Assembly: GCA_016711045.1 (NCBI GenBank)
Contig: JADJTT010000006.1
Location: forward strand, 534,802 to 598,801
Source of the DNA: Saprospirales bacterium
GTDB lineage: Bacteria > Bacteroidota > Bacteroidia > Chitinophagales > Saprospiraceae
Direction: 5' to 3'
Length of the DNA stretch: 64,000 bases
Shown here: positions 43,311 to 52,615 of the stretch, one piece after another
How the letters are laid out: each line of letters opens with the position of its first letter
Numbering within the stretch: position 1 is the stretch's first letter
Made by a program: the position numbers and the translations under genes
Notes under the pieces: model-generated
What the model saw: only the letters and a program-made list of their open reading frames with translations
Told to the model about the DNA's origin: nothing
Databases searched by the model: none

Positions 43311-46300
43311 GTGGGCAGTAAAGACGCCAATCTCGCCATTTTTGACTTCAACCTGCGCTATGCCCTGCGCGATCTATGCAATGATGGCAGTGGAGGCTTC
43401 GATATGTGGAACCTCAACAACACGGGGCTGGTTTTTGGTGGCGGACTCTCCGGATACGACGTGGTCACTTTCGTCGAAAACCACGATGTGGACCGCATCG
43501 GATGGCAAGTAGTGGATTGTGGGGATCCGCACGAGCAACAAGTGGGAAGTACCTGCTTAAAACTGTACACCGACGGTACCCATGACCCCATATATTCCGA
43601 CAAAGAGGATATGGGCTATCCTTACATCATGGCGGCTGAAGGCCGGCCTACGGTATTCTGGAAAGATATGTTCTGGTATGGCCTCGACGACGATATCCAG
43701 TGGCAAATGGCCATGCGCCAAGCGACGGCCACAGGTGGTTCGGCGCCCATTCAAAGCCTGAATCCGTTTTTTACTTCGGGTAATGGAGGCGACTTGTTTG
43801 TTCTGAACCGCTACGGCACGTCCGGTGGCGTCACGGATGGCATGGTGCTGGCGCTCAACGATAATCCGAGTGCGGAGGCTTCCGTTTGGGTCAACACGCC
43901 TTTTTCGAATAAATATTTAAAAGATTATTCCGACGGCTATTTGTTTGTCACTACCCAGGCCTATGCCGACACGCGGGCCAATGTAAAAGCCCAGTCGCGC
44001 GACTACGCCTGGTGGTCGGTGACGGGCCTCTATCCCCAATCGCCCGGTACGGCAGCTGCGCATTTCAATATGGACGCTACCCCGGGTGGAGCGCCTCACT
44101 TTATTGCCCTTCGCCTCGCCGATGCGCCCAATATGTGGGTTAACGGTGCGCCTATCGCGGTGGGCGATGAGGTGGCGGTAAAAAACAGTAACGGCGATGT
44201 CGTTGGGATTGGCCGCATCGGTCAGGGCACACAATGGGATGGGGTGCACGATATGCTCATCGAGGTGCTGGGTGCACCTTCTGCAAATGGGATGGGGAAT
44301 GGGGAGCAATTTACTTTTGTGGTGTACGATGCCAGCGCTTCTTCAGAAGTGACGATCGGCTATGTACAATACGCCACAGTTGGTAATACGTTCAGCTTTT
44401 CCGCCGACCGCCCCGGTTCGCCCAACCGGAACGGGAATTTCTCCACCTTCAATGTGACGACGACACGGCAGGGTTTGTATGCAGGAGAGGGGATCTCGCA
44501 AGTGCTGGCGTTTGATCCGCCGGTTCCCCTGGTTCCGTTGGTAGCGCTTTGCGGGGCGGCTTCGCAGGCTGATGCTGGGGTGTATAACGATGGGCTGCAA
44601 GCAGGAGATAATGACGGGGCGGGCTTTGGTGCCTGGACTAACTTGAATCCGGTGCCCAACAATGGGAATGCAGGATTTTTTGTAGCAACCTCTACCGTCA
44701 ACGGGAATGGCGATTCCAACAACGACGGAGATATCAATACCGGGGGAGAAGCTTGGGGTTTTTATGCCAATAATGGCAACCTGGCAGAGGCTACAAGGCC
44801 TTTCACTATCCCAATGACTCCCGGGTCGTCACTTTTTCTGAAAATGGACAACGGGTGGCTCGATGATGTCAATGCCAACGGAGTAGTAGGGATAAGTTTA
44901 CGCAATGCATCGAACCAGGATCTGATGGAATTTTATTTTTCCGAAGGCAGTTCCAATTACACGATCAATGATGCTTCGAATACGGACTCTGGTATTCCTT
45001 TTACCGACGAAGGGCTTGAGATCGAGATATTGATGCTTTCTTCCACGACTTATGAATTACGGGTCACCCGCTTGGAGGGGCCCACTTCTTATACATTTTC
45101 CAATCGGACATTCAGCAATTCAGGTTCCCCCGACCGGATACGCTTTTTTAATTTTAGTGCGGGGAACGGAGATTTTATCGATGGAGTTTCTGAAAGAAGA
45201 AACACCTACTTCAATTCCCTTCAACTCTGCAACCCGCCCGCCCTGGTCATCAACGAGATCGATTACGACCAACCCACATCCGACGATCAGGAGTTTATCG
45301 AATTGAGAAATATGAACACGGTAGCGATTGACCTGGATCCCTTCATCCTCCAGCTTGTCGATGGGACTGGTTCCGTGTATGACAATATTGATCTACCGGC
45401 TGTTTCGCTGGCGCCAGGTGACTACTACGTGATCTGCCGCAGCGGTTCTAGTGTGCCCAATTGTGACCTGACCTATTTTTCCAGCGTCGATCAGATCCAG
45501 GATGGGGCGCCCGATGCCGTGCGCCTCCAGTGGAACGGCGTCACGGTCGATGCAATGAGCTATGAAGGCGATGTACCGGGAGCGGTGGAAGGGTCTGGGA
45601 CCGGATTGGCTGATAATAGCACTGCAACGGGAGCAGGCCTCTCCCGTGCGCCCAACGGGGTGGATACCGACCAGAACAACGTCGATTTTGAGTTGGCTTG
45701 CATCACCCCTGGTGAAGCCAATACGTCCGATAATACCGATACCGATGCCGATGGGGCGCCCGATGGGTGCGATACCTGTCCGCTGGCGCAAAATGAAGAT
45801 GCGATTGCCAATTTCAATACCTCTACCTGTGCCTGCAATACGGGCTATTATGCGGTGACGACGACGGTTAATGGCCAGGAAGTGATCACGGGCTGTCAGC
45901 TCTGCCCAGTGGGATCTTTTTGTCCGGATGGGATCAATGCCTATTTGTGTCCGGCTGGAGAATATCAGGACCAGCCTGGCCAGACCCAATGTAATGCGTG
46001 CTCGCCTGGCTATTTTTCCGGAGCGGAAGGATCGATTTCCTGCACGGAATGTCCGGCCGGTAAATTCAATCCCGTATTTGGGGCTACTGCATGCCAGAAT
46101 TGTGTCCCCGGCACTTTTCAGTCTAATGCCGGAGCGGTTGAATGTATCAACTGCCCTCCCGGAAAATTCAATCCCGTATATGGGGCTATTGCTTGTCAGA
46201 ATTGTGATCCGGGGTTTTATCAAGCCAATTCTGGTGCGACGCAGTGCGACGCTTGTCCGCCAGGTACCCACGGAGAATTCGCAGGTCAGGCCCATTGTGA

Positions 46301-47699
46301 AACCTGCGAGCCTGGAACGGAAGCGCCGTTTGCCGGGCAGGTTCTCTGCCAAAATTGTATACCTCCATCTTTTAGTGCTTGTCCAACAGTAGCCGCTGTA
46401 AACAATACCCCGGGGCAATGCGATGCATCGGTGACGGTGCCGAAGCCTTCCCTTGACCCGGGCTGCACCCGCAATCACGCCCTGGATTTTGACGGGGTGG
46501 ATGATTATGTGTCTGCCAGTCCCGATCCTTCCCTCGATTTGACGGGCGATGTTTCATTCGAAGCCTGGGTCTATGTAAAAGGCCCCAATTCGTATGGCTC
46601 CTTTCAAAGCATTATTGACAAAACGGAAACAGCTGATCTGGCCAACTACCGGTTCTATCTTACCCCGATGAACAAGATGGGGTTTTTTAATGGCGCCACG
46701 GTTGCCATTTCTACCTCTGCGGTACCCTATGGCCAATGGGTACACCTGGCCTGGGTACTCGAATCCGGCATGATGACCTTTTATCAGAATGGGGTTCAGG
46801 ACGGCACGGTGGCTATATCCCTGGGTGCTGTCAATAATGGACCCTTGAGCATTGGCCGGGATAATACTCAAACCAACCCGGATGAGCGGTATATCAACAT
46901 GGTGCTGGATGAAGTGCGGCTTTGGAATATTCCCCGGTCCCAGGCTGACATACTGGCTGCTATGAACCTGGAGATCAACCCGACATACCCTGGACTGGTG
47001 GCTTTCTACAATTTTAACGAAGGGATCTCTTGCTGCGACAATACAGGCCTGACGACTTTGCCCGATGGCATGGGCGCCCACGATGGCACTTTGAATAATT
47101 TCGCCCTTACTTCCGGCTGTGCCTCCAACTGGGTGCCTGGGGCGCCGGCACTGGGCGATCCGTTGACGTTGGAGAATGACTTTAACACTTCCTGTGATGC
47201 TTCGGGCGCTTATCCCGTCGGCACCACAACGGTGACCTGGACGGCTACGGGTGCAGACGGGGACGTGGCTATCTGTACGCAAACGGTGACGGTGGAGGAT
47301 GCGGAAGATCCTTCCATTGCCTGTCCGGCGGATGTCACACAAAACACGGACCGCGGGGGGGCTGCGGTGAGGAATGTGCTAGCGGCCCCGGGGGGCGGGG
47401 GGCGGCCCGGGGGCGTCTGCGATCAGGGGGGCGCCACTTCTGCCCAATCGGATTCTTGGAATAACATTGGGATTGAGGGCACATGCAAAATGCCGGACAG
47501 GGCACTGAGGCAGGCTCCTACGGAACTGCAAGCACCGACGGCGGCGGGCGCGGGCAGCGGGCCGACGGGACTCGGGGGAGAAGGGGGGGGCGGGCGGCTT
47601 CCCTCGAAACAACGCCTCCATGGGGGCCGGCCGTGGCACCTACGGCGGTACGGGCCCACCACCCCTTCTTCTCAAACGACTAAACTGAAGCCAAGCTGA
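43311..47699 (+). CDS. Giant surface protein A, part 2: rest of amylase, lamin-tail, ephrin-like, LamG and HYR domains
   Basis: This frame carries on from about 43245 (the nominal start at 43311 is not a true start). It contains amylase region IV (FVENHDVDR, ~43480), the amylase C-terminal beta domain, beta-sandwich domains, a lamin-tail (LTD) domain (~45240-45640, ALVINEIDYDQP), a thrombospondin-3-like DTDADGAPDGCD loop, five or six cysteine-rich ephrin-receptor-like repeats (~45895-46370; CPAGKFNPVFGATACQNC and variants), a LamG domain (~46480-47150) and the start of a HYR domain (SIACPADVTQNTD). After about 47350 the translation turns into low-complexity G/R/P-rich sequence without homology, so the listed end is not biologically meaningful. 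It is expected to be a cell-surface glucan-degrading or adhesive protein. Confidence 0.78.
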   Translation: MGSKDANLAIFDFNLRYALRDLCNDGSGGFDMWNLNNTGLVFGGGLSGYDVVTFVENHDVDRIGWQVVDCGDPHEQQVGSTCLKLYTDGTHDPIYSDKEDMGYPYIMAAEGRPTVFWKDMFWYGLDDDIQWQMAMRQATATGGSAPIQSLNPFFTSGNGGDLFVLNRYGTSGGVTDGMVLALNDNPSAEASVWVNTPFSNKYLKDYSDGYLFVTTQAYADTRANVKAQSRDYAWWSVTGLYPQSPGTAAAHFNMDATPGGAPHFIALRLADAPNMWVNGAPIAVGDEVAVKNSNGDVVGIGRIGQGTQWDGVHDMLIEVLGAPSANGMGNGEQFTFVVYDASASSEVTIGYVQYATVGNTFSFSADRPGSPNRNGNFSTFNVTTTRQGLYAGEGISQVLAFDPPVPLVPLVALCGAASQADAGVYNDGLQAGDNDGAGFGAWTNLNPVPNNGNAGFFVATSTVNGNGDSNNDGDINTGGEAWGFYANNGNLAEATRPFTIPMTPGSSLFLKMDNGWLDDVNANGVVGISLRNASNQDLMEFYFSEGSSNYTINDASNTDSGIPFTDEGLEIEILMLSSTTYELRVTRLEGPTSYTFSNRTFSNSGSPDRIRFFNFSAGNGDFIDGVSERRNTYFNSLQLCNPPALVINEIDYDQPTSDDQEFIELRNMNTVAIDLDPFILQLVDGTGSVYDNIDLPAVSLAPGDYYVICRSGSSVPNCDLTYFSSVDQIQDGAPDAVRLQWNGVTVDAMSYEGDVPGAVEGSGTGLADNSTATGAGLSRAPNGVDTDQNNVDFELACITPGEANTSDNTDTDADGAPDGCDTCPLAQNEDAIANFNTSTCACNTGYYAVTTTVNGQEVITGCQLCPVGSFCPDGINAYLCPAGEYQDQPGQTQCNACSPGYFSGAEGSISCTECPAGKFNPVFGATACQNCVPGTFQSNAGAVECINCPPGKFNPVYGAIACQNCDPGFYQANSGATQCDACPPGTHGEFAGQAHCETCEPGTEAPFAGQVLCQNCIPPSFSACPTVAAVNNTPGQCDASVTVPKPSLDPGCTRNHALDFDGVDDYVSASPDPSLDLTGDVSFEAWVYVKGPNSYGSFQSIIDKTETADLANYRFYLTPMNKMGFFNGATVAISTSAVPYGQWVHLAWVLESGMMTFYQNGVQDGTVAISLGAVNNGPLSIGRDNTQTNPDERYINMVLDEVRLWNIPRSQADILAAMNLEINPTYPGLVAFYNFNEGISCCDNTGLTTLPDGMGAHDGTLNNFALTSGCASNWVPGAPALGDPLTLENDFNTSCDASGAYPVGTTTVTWTATGADGDVAICTQTVTVEDAEDPSIACPADVTQNTDRGGAAVRNVLAAPGGGGRPGGVCDQGGATSAQSDSWNNIGIEGTCKMPDRALRQAPTELQAPTAAGAGSGPTGLGGEGGGGRLPSKQRLHGGRPWHLRRYGPTTPSSQTTKLKPS

Positions 47700-47766
47700 T
47701 ACACCGGCGCCACGTCACGGGTCACCAGCGCTGGAACATGCAATTGCGAGGGACGAGAGGGCCCCT
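47347..47766. other. Garbled, G-rich stretch inside giant gene A
   Basis: The HYR domain breaks off and the next ~420 bases contain many G and C runs (ccccggggggcggggggcgg and similar) and no frame with the expected domain. Recognisable coding sequence resumes at about 47775 (QDIIVDLVSPGTYTL). Either the consensus is poor here or a foreign or rearranged segment is present. Confidence 0.6.
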
Positions 47767-47820
47767 AATGCAAATTGCCAAGACATCATCGTCGACCTCG
47801 TCAGCCCAGGTACCTATACC

Positions 47821-48684
47821 TTGACCGCTGCCGAGATCGACAACAACAGCACCGACAATTGTCCGGCCACTCTGGACCTGAGCATCCCGGCCACCACATT
47901 CGGTTGCGCCGATGTGGGCAATACGATCCCCGTGACCCTCACCGTTTCAGACGGGACCAACTCGACCACCTGCACGGCACAGGTAACAGTGGCCGACGGC
48001 AATTCCTATTGCAATGCTTCTTACGACATAACCATCTCCGATCCCTGTACCTGCCTCGACAACGCCACCACGCTGAGCGATGGCCAATTCAGCGAGACGG
48101 TACAGTTAGCAGGCCCTGCGGGGGATACCTGGACAGTGGTCGTAGCGCCCGGCTTTTATCAAACCGGTAGCCCGGCGCCTCCCGCGGCGCCGCTTCCCGC
48201 CGGGGTGGGCACGCCTCTGGTGGAAGGGCCTTCCGGGACCTATACCCTGACTGGGAAACACATCGATGCCCAGGGATACTCCATTACGATAACCAATGGT
48301 AGTGAAACGCTCAGTATTTCCAATACCTGCTACTACCCCAACCCGAGCCTCAGCGGCCTGAATGCGGTGTACTGCAGTCAGGACGTCCAGCAGACGGCTA
48401 CGGTGACGGCAGATCTGGGTGATGCCAGTGGCACAGCTACCGTAGAGAACGTCCTCTTCGAGTTGATCCGCCAAAGCGACAACACCGTGATCGGCTCGCA
48501 GTCGGGCGCCAGCGATACTTACAATTTCGATCCGTCAACCCTGCCCGGCGGCCACTACACCCTTCGGGTTACCTTTGATGCTGCATATGATGCGATAATC
48601 CACCCGGGCTGTGTACAGGAGATCGAGGAGGATTTTGAAGTGCGGAGCGTCGGGTGTGGGACGTTTCCGTGGAGTGGGAATTAA
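47821..48684 (+). CDS. Giant surface protein A, part 3: HYR-like end and conserved C-terminal module
   Basis: The frame actually begins before 47821 (from about 47775) and carries a HYR-like domain (TDNCPATLDLSIPA ... TCTAQVTVADG). From about 48020 to the stop it holds a ~220-residue module beginning ITISDPCTCLDNATTLSDG, with DTWTVVVAPGFYQTGSPAP in its first half, then CYYPNPSLSGLNAVYC and LRVTFDA, ending VGCGTFPWSGN. The same module closes giant protein B (58636), often with identical residues. It is not a T9SS type A or B domain that I recognise. The role may be surface anchoring or sorting (inference). Confidence 0.78.
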   Translation: MTAAEIDNNSTDNCPATLDLSIPATTFGCADVGNTIPVTLTVSDGTNSTTCTAQVTVADGNSYCNASYDITISDPCTCLDNATTLSDGQFSETVQLAGPAGDTWTVVVAPGFYQTGSPAPPAAPLPAGVGTPLVEGPSGTYTLTGKHIDAQGYSITITNGSETLSISNTCYYPNPSLSGLNAVYCSQDVQQTATVTADLGDASGTATVENVLFELIRQSDNTVIGSQSGASDTYNFDPSTLPGGHYTLRVTFDAAYDAIIHPGCVQEIEEDFEVRSVGCGTFPWSGN

Positions 48685-48688
48685 TGAT

Positions 48689-48770
48689 GAGTTTTTAGTT
48701 TTTAGTGTTTATTTTTTAGTTGTTTCAGGCTTTTCTCAACTAAAAACTAAGCACTAAAAACTCAAAACTC
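48689..48770. repeat. AT-rich inverted repeat after giant gene A
   Basis: Arms 48689-48722 and 48737-48770 are complementary with about four mismatches over 34 bp. The sequence style (gtttttagtttttagtg) matches the repeats at 20263 and 58641. It begins 4 nt after the stop codon of the gene ending at 48684. Confidence 0.88.
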
Positions 48771-48774
48771 CCTA

Positions 48775-48806
48775 CTTGCACCCCCGGCCCTTTTGGCGTA
48801 TTTTTG
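48775..48806 (+). promoter_or_regulatory. Bacteroidota-type promoter of the Uma2 gene
   Basis: TTG at 48775-48777 and a perfect TAnnTTTG box (TATTTTTG, 48799-48806) are spaced 21 nt apart. The ATG at 48820 lies 13 nt downstream, giving a very short leader. Confidence 0.6.
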
Positions 48807-48819
48807 CAAAAAGCCATTT

Positions 48820-49431
48820 ATGGAAACTGCCAAAGTGCCCATCACGGACATCTCCCAACTCGACCCCGAAGGGAAATATACCTATGCGGATTATCTGCTG
48901 TGGAAATTCAAGGAACGGGTGGAGTTGATCCGCGGTCGGCTATTTAAAATGACCCCGGCGCCCAATACCGTGCATCAGCGCATTTCTCTTGAATTGATTC
49001 GTCGGGTGGGAAACTTTTTTTACAAAAAGCCATGCCAGGTCTTTCCTGCTCCCTTTGATGTCCGTCTCCCCAAAAAAGGCCAGCCCGAAATTTATACCGT
49101 GGTTCAGCCCGACCTTTGCGTGGTTTGTGATGCCGGTAAACTGGACGAAAAGGGTTGCGCAGGCGCGCCCGATCTGGTAGTAGAGATCCTCTCTCCCGGC
49201 AATACCCACCGGGAAATGCGTGAAAAATACGAAGTATACGAAGAAGCCGGGGTGAAAGAGTATTGGCTGGTCAACCCCTGGGATAAGATCGTCTTGATCT
49301 ATATACTCAACGAGGCCGGAATCTTTATCGGCCTGCAACCGCTGACAGAGGCGCAAGACCTGGAATCCAGGTTGTTTCCCGGGTTGAAGATCCCGCTGAA
49401 AGAGGTGTTTGAAATACCGGATTTGCAGTAA
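48820..49431 (+). CDS. Uma2-family (DUF820) putative restriction-type endonuclease
   Basis: The start is ATG 48820 (METAKVPITDISQLD); the open frame upstream includes the promoter. The 203-residue protein has the Uma2 nuclease pattern: YADYLLWKFKERVELIRGRL, TVHQRISLELIRRVGNF, the metal site VVQPDLCVV (Asp of the PD motif), PDLVVEILSPGNTHREM (E-x-L with Ser/Pro) and EAGVKEYWLVNP. This is the PD-(D/E)XK core. Uma2 proteins are abundant in cyanobacteria and some Bacteroidota; their role is unknown. The stop codon (TAA) lies inside the first unit of a 14-bp tandem repeat. Confidence 0.85.
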   Translation: METAKVPITDISQLDPEGKYTYADYLLWKFKERVELIRGRLFKMTPAPNTVHQRISLELIRRVGNFFYKKPCQVFPAPFDVRLPKKGQPEIYTVVQPDLCVVCDAGKLDEKGCAGAPDLVVEILSPGNTHREMREKYEVYEEAGVKEYWLVNPWDKIVLIYILNEAGIFIGLQPLTEAQDLESRLFPGLKIPLKEVFEIPDLQ

Positions 49432-49517
49432 GCAGTCTCCAGTAAGCAGTCTCCAGTAAGCAGTCTTCAGTAAGCAGTCTCCAGTCTTCAGTGGGCAGTA
49501 GTTGAGACTGCCCACTG
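49426..49517. repeat. Four 14-bp tandem repeats followed by an 11-bp hairpin
   Basis: Units of cagtaagcagtctc (one with a final t) start at 49426, 49440, 49454 and 49468. A degenerate continuation leads into a hairpin with arms 49489-49499 and 49507-49517 (cagtgggcagt and complement). The Uma2 stop codon is in the first unit. The rest of the 328-bp gap to 49760 holds a promoter-like box and a leader. Confidence 0.93.
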
Positions 49518-49572
49518 CATACCGCCTACTGAATTTTAGGGCGTTTCCCATCTCATTTCAAAAATCTTGTCC

Positions 49573-49580
49573 TATCTTTG
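49573..49580 (+). promoter_or_regulatory. -7 box (TATCTTTG) ahead of giant gene B
   Basis: A perfect TAnnTTTG match lies 180 bp upstream of the chosen ATG at 49760. No good TTG box is seen about 20 nt upstream, so confidence is limited. If used, the leader would be ~170 nt. Confidence 0.4.
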
Positions 49581-49759
49581 ATAATAAGGAATGAGGAATA
49601 ACTTCATTTCTTTTCCCAATTTCCGGTTTTACTCTTAAGTGTTGCTACTACAAGTTGATCTCACATGAAAATGTTCCCGCTTTTTTGGCTGGTGGAGCAA
49701 GCAGACTTTGCTTGTGTAGCGATGGATTTATGCCATTCATTGTAAAAACCATCAGCGTT

Positions 49760-52615
49760 ATGTTCACACTTTTACCTCGCTTTTCCCAGCAAATTGGTTC
49801 TGTTATTGCCGGCTCCCTATCGGCAGTGGTCTTGACATTGCTGTTTGTTCAGACAGCCCAGGCCCAGGACACCGAAGTCACCCTCTCCGGTGGCATTCTC
49901 ACCGTCACCGACATCACCGGAGGGAGTTCCAATGATAACCTGAGCATCAGTTTTTCCGCAGGCGTCTACACCATTACCGACAATGGAGGCTTGCTCCTCA
50001 GTACCGTTATTGCCGGGGCAACAGGCAGCGGTACTTCCACGGTGACGGTTCCCAATACCGGCGTGAACGGAATCAATATTCAAACTTTGGGAGGCAATGA
50101 CGTCATCACCATCCTGAGCGTGGATAATTTAACCGGCGACTTCACGATCAACGCAGGCACTGGAAACGATGATGTTTTCATTACCGGCGCCACGATCAGC
50201 CTGACCGGAAATGGAAATGATGTCAATATTGAGGCGGAGCAAATTGCCATGAACGGAACCTCTCCCTCTGTTTCCGTGACGGGCACGGGTTTGATCAATT
50301 TTAAAGCCAATGAGAGCGGGGCATCGACCTATGCTCAAGCGGGAATCGCATTTGCCAATTTCTCACTCAGTGCCGAAGATGGGGATATTACCCTGATCGG
50401 AAAAAAAGCAAATGTTTCCACTAGTGGTCTAGCTCCAGGAGTTCGTTTGGATGGGGCAACATCAGAAATAGTAACTAGCGGAACCGGAAATGTCTCCATT
50501 ACGGGACAGGCAACCGGCTATCAAGTTGGGGTACTTATTGATGGACCTTCTATAAAAACGGAAGCTATTGGAAATATTACATTGGATGGAGCATGCGTTT
50601 TGGGGACGGGTATTCGGATTGAAAATACAGTTGCAAATTCAAATCCCAATCTTTTTGCAGTCGATGGCGATATCGCTATTAATGGACAAACAGGAGGTCC
50701 CAATTTTGGCATTTGGATAAACTCAGATGCTAAAATAGTAACTACTGGCACAGGAGATATTGTGTTAAATGGAACTGGTGTGCCGGGCAATGCTCTCGGG
50801 ATTCAATTCGGGTTGACCAATATCATGGTAAAAGCCAGTGGCTCTGGAGATATCCAAACTACTGGTAGCGCTGGTGGCCCCGATATTCGCTTTGCGGGAG
50901 GGACCATAGGCGATGCGGCAGGTACAGGCAACATCACCTTTATTGCCAATGATTATGATCTCAATTATAATAGCTCCATCATTCAGGGTGCAGGAAACCT
51001 TTTTTTTGAACCGCGCACAAGCGGCGCCACGATGGGGCTGGGCGCCGCTTCAGGTCCCCCCTCTATTCCGAATAGCATTATCAATCAAATCCAGCCCGGT
51101 TTCAACAGCATCACCATGGGCGATGCCGTCAAGACCAGTGTCGTTATTGCAGGCGGCGCAAATTTCTCCGCAGCCAACACATCTGTTATCCTTCGGGGAA
51201 CGACCATCCGGGATTTGAATAACGCAGGTACGGATATCACCTCTACCTCCGTTACCGGCGATGGCAATCTTTCTCCCGGCGCCTCCCCGGGTATCTTTGC
51301 CGTTTCCGGGAACTATACCTTCGCCAATAGCTCTACCTTCACGGTAGAGATCAACGATGCCGGAACAGCCGGCACCGATTACGACCAGTTGGATGCCACT
51401 GGTACAGTCCTCATCGGAAGCAACGTAACCCTGAGCCTGAATATAAATCCCGGCTATATCCCTACTGCCGGTGACGAATTTATCATCGTAAAAAGTGGGA
51501 CAGGCCTGAGTGGGACTTTTGACGGCCTGGCCGAAGGCAGTTTCGTGACTACATTCGGCGGGCTGGATTTTTATATTTCTTATTCCGGGGGCGATGGAAA
51601 CGATGTAGTGGTTATGGCCCCTCTTCCCGGCGCAGCCCTCAGTTTTGACGGCTCCGACGATTATGTAGGTTTCATCAACTCCCTGTTCGACCCCAGTGCC
51701 ACCAGCTTCACTGCCGAGGCCTGGGTGAAACCCACGTTGGTTGATGGAACCGGCCATGTCTTTATTCAGCAAAACGATGGAACGGGGACTGGTCGAACCT
51801 TCCTTGGCATTGGAGGCAGCGATAAATTCTATACCTTCCTGGGAGGCTCTGCCCTTTCCGGAACGACGATACTTTCGGCAGGTACCTGGTACCACGTAGC
51901 CGTGACCTATGATGGTACGACCCTGCGCCTATTTGTCAATGGCGTGGAAGAGGCTAGTGAACCAAGAATACTGGAAGCAGCTGATGGCACGATGATCCTG
52001 GGTACGGGCCAATCGGGTGGGCTTGGCTTTCAGGGCGCCCTGGACGAAGTCCGTTTCTGGACCCGTCCCCTCTGCAAGGAAGAGATTTTAAACAATATGA
52101 ACTGCGAGTTGGCGGGCTCGGAAACCGGGCTATTGGCTTACTATCAATTTAATCAAGGATTGGCTGGCGTGGCAAATCCCACGGAGACCACCCTCCAGGA
52201 ATTCAACAATAACTACGACGGAACCCTCAACAACTTCGCCCTCACTGGCGCCACCTCCAACTGGGTAGAACCGGGAGCGGTGACGACGGGAGGAAGTTGC
52301 ACGCCTTTTGCTACTGCTATTGCCCATTACAATTCCGGCACCTGTGCCTGTGAGCTTGGCTATTACGCCACCCTCGACGGCAACAACAATATCACCGCCT
52401 GCACACAATGCCCTCCGGGCACTTACTGCCCCGACGGGGTCAACCAATACGATTGTGACCCCGGCAACTTTTCCAGTGCATCAGGCTCGATCTCGTGTAC
52501 CCCATGTCCGGCAGGATATTTTCAGGGTGCCTCAGGCGCTTCGAATGCGAAGCCTGCCTGCCTGGTACGTACCAGGATCAGGCCGGATCAATTAACTGCA
52601 CTGCCTGTGAGGTAG
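49760..52615 (+). CDS. Giant surface protein B, part 1: beta-helix-like region, LamG and ephrin-like repeats
   Basis: ATG 49760 is preferred over an earlier in-frame ATG at 49655 because it begins a proper long signal peptide (SVIAGSLSAVVLTLLFVQ ending TAQAQ). Residues to ~620 are repetitive beta strands rich in G, N, T and D (GGNDVITILSVDNLTGDFT), like parallel beta-helix autotransporter passengers, with GNLSPGASPGIFAVSGNYTF near the end. A LamG domain follows (~51640-52280; ALSFDGSDDYVGF) and then cysteine-rich ephrin-like repeats (CPPGTYCPDGVNQYDC). The frame fails at about 52543, where one G is missing (GASGAS then NAKPAC instead of ECEACLPG). The C-terminal 24 residues of this frame are spurious. 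Confidence 0.78.
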   Translation: MFTLLPRFSQQIGSVIAGSLSAVVLTLLFVQTAQAQDTEVTLSGGILTVTDITGGSSNDNLSISFSAGVYTITDNGGLLLSTVIAGATGSGTSTVTVPNTGVNGINIQTLGGNDVITILSVDNLTGDFTINAGTGNDDVFITGATISLTGNGNDVNIEAEQIAMNGTSPSVSVTGTGLINFKANESGASTYAQAGIAFANFSLSAEDGDITLIGKKANVSTSGLAPGVRLDGATSEIVTSGTGNVSITGQATGYQVGVLIDGPSIKTEAIGNITLDGACVLGTGIRIENTVANSNPNLFAVDGDIAINGQTGGPNFGIWINSDAKIVTTGTGDIVLNGTGVPGNALGIQFGLTNIMVKASGSGDIQTTGSAGGPDIRFAGGTIGDAAGTGNITFIANDYDLNYNSSIIQGAGNLFFEPRTSGATMGLGAASGPPSIPNSIINQIQPGFNSITMGDAVKTSVVIAGGANFSAANTSVILRGTTIRDLNNAGTDITSTSVTGDGNLSPGASPGIFAVSGNYTFANSSTFTVEINDAGTAGTDYDQLDATGTVLIGSNVTLSLNINPGYIPTAGDEFIIVKSGTGLSGTFDGLAEGSFVTTFGGLDFYISYSGGDGNDVVVMAPLPGAALSFDGSDDYVGFINSLFDPSATSFTAEAWVKPTLVDGTGHVFIQQNDGTGTGRTFLGIGGSDKFYTFLGGSALSGTTILSAGTWYHVAVTYDGTTLRLFVNGVEEASEPRILEAADGTMILGTGQSGGLGFQGALDEVRFWTRPLCKEEILNNMNCELAGSETGLLAYYQFNQGLAGVANPTETTLQEFNNNYDGTLNNFALTGATSNWVEPGAVTTGGSCTPFATAIAHYNSGTCACELGYYATLDGNNNITACTQCPPGTYCPDGVNQYDCDPGNFSSASGSISCTPCPAGYFQGASGASNAKPACLVRTRIRPDQLTALPVR

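Noticed and set aside
45393..46478. Open frame of 361 codons on the minus strand inside giant gene A
   Set aside because: Runs through the ephrin-like and LTD region in antisense; arginine- and isoleucine-rich with no family pattern.
49426..49517. Considered as a CRISPR array
   Set aside because: Units are 14 bp with no spacers and no cas genes are present.
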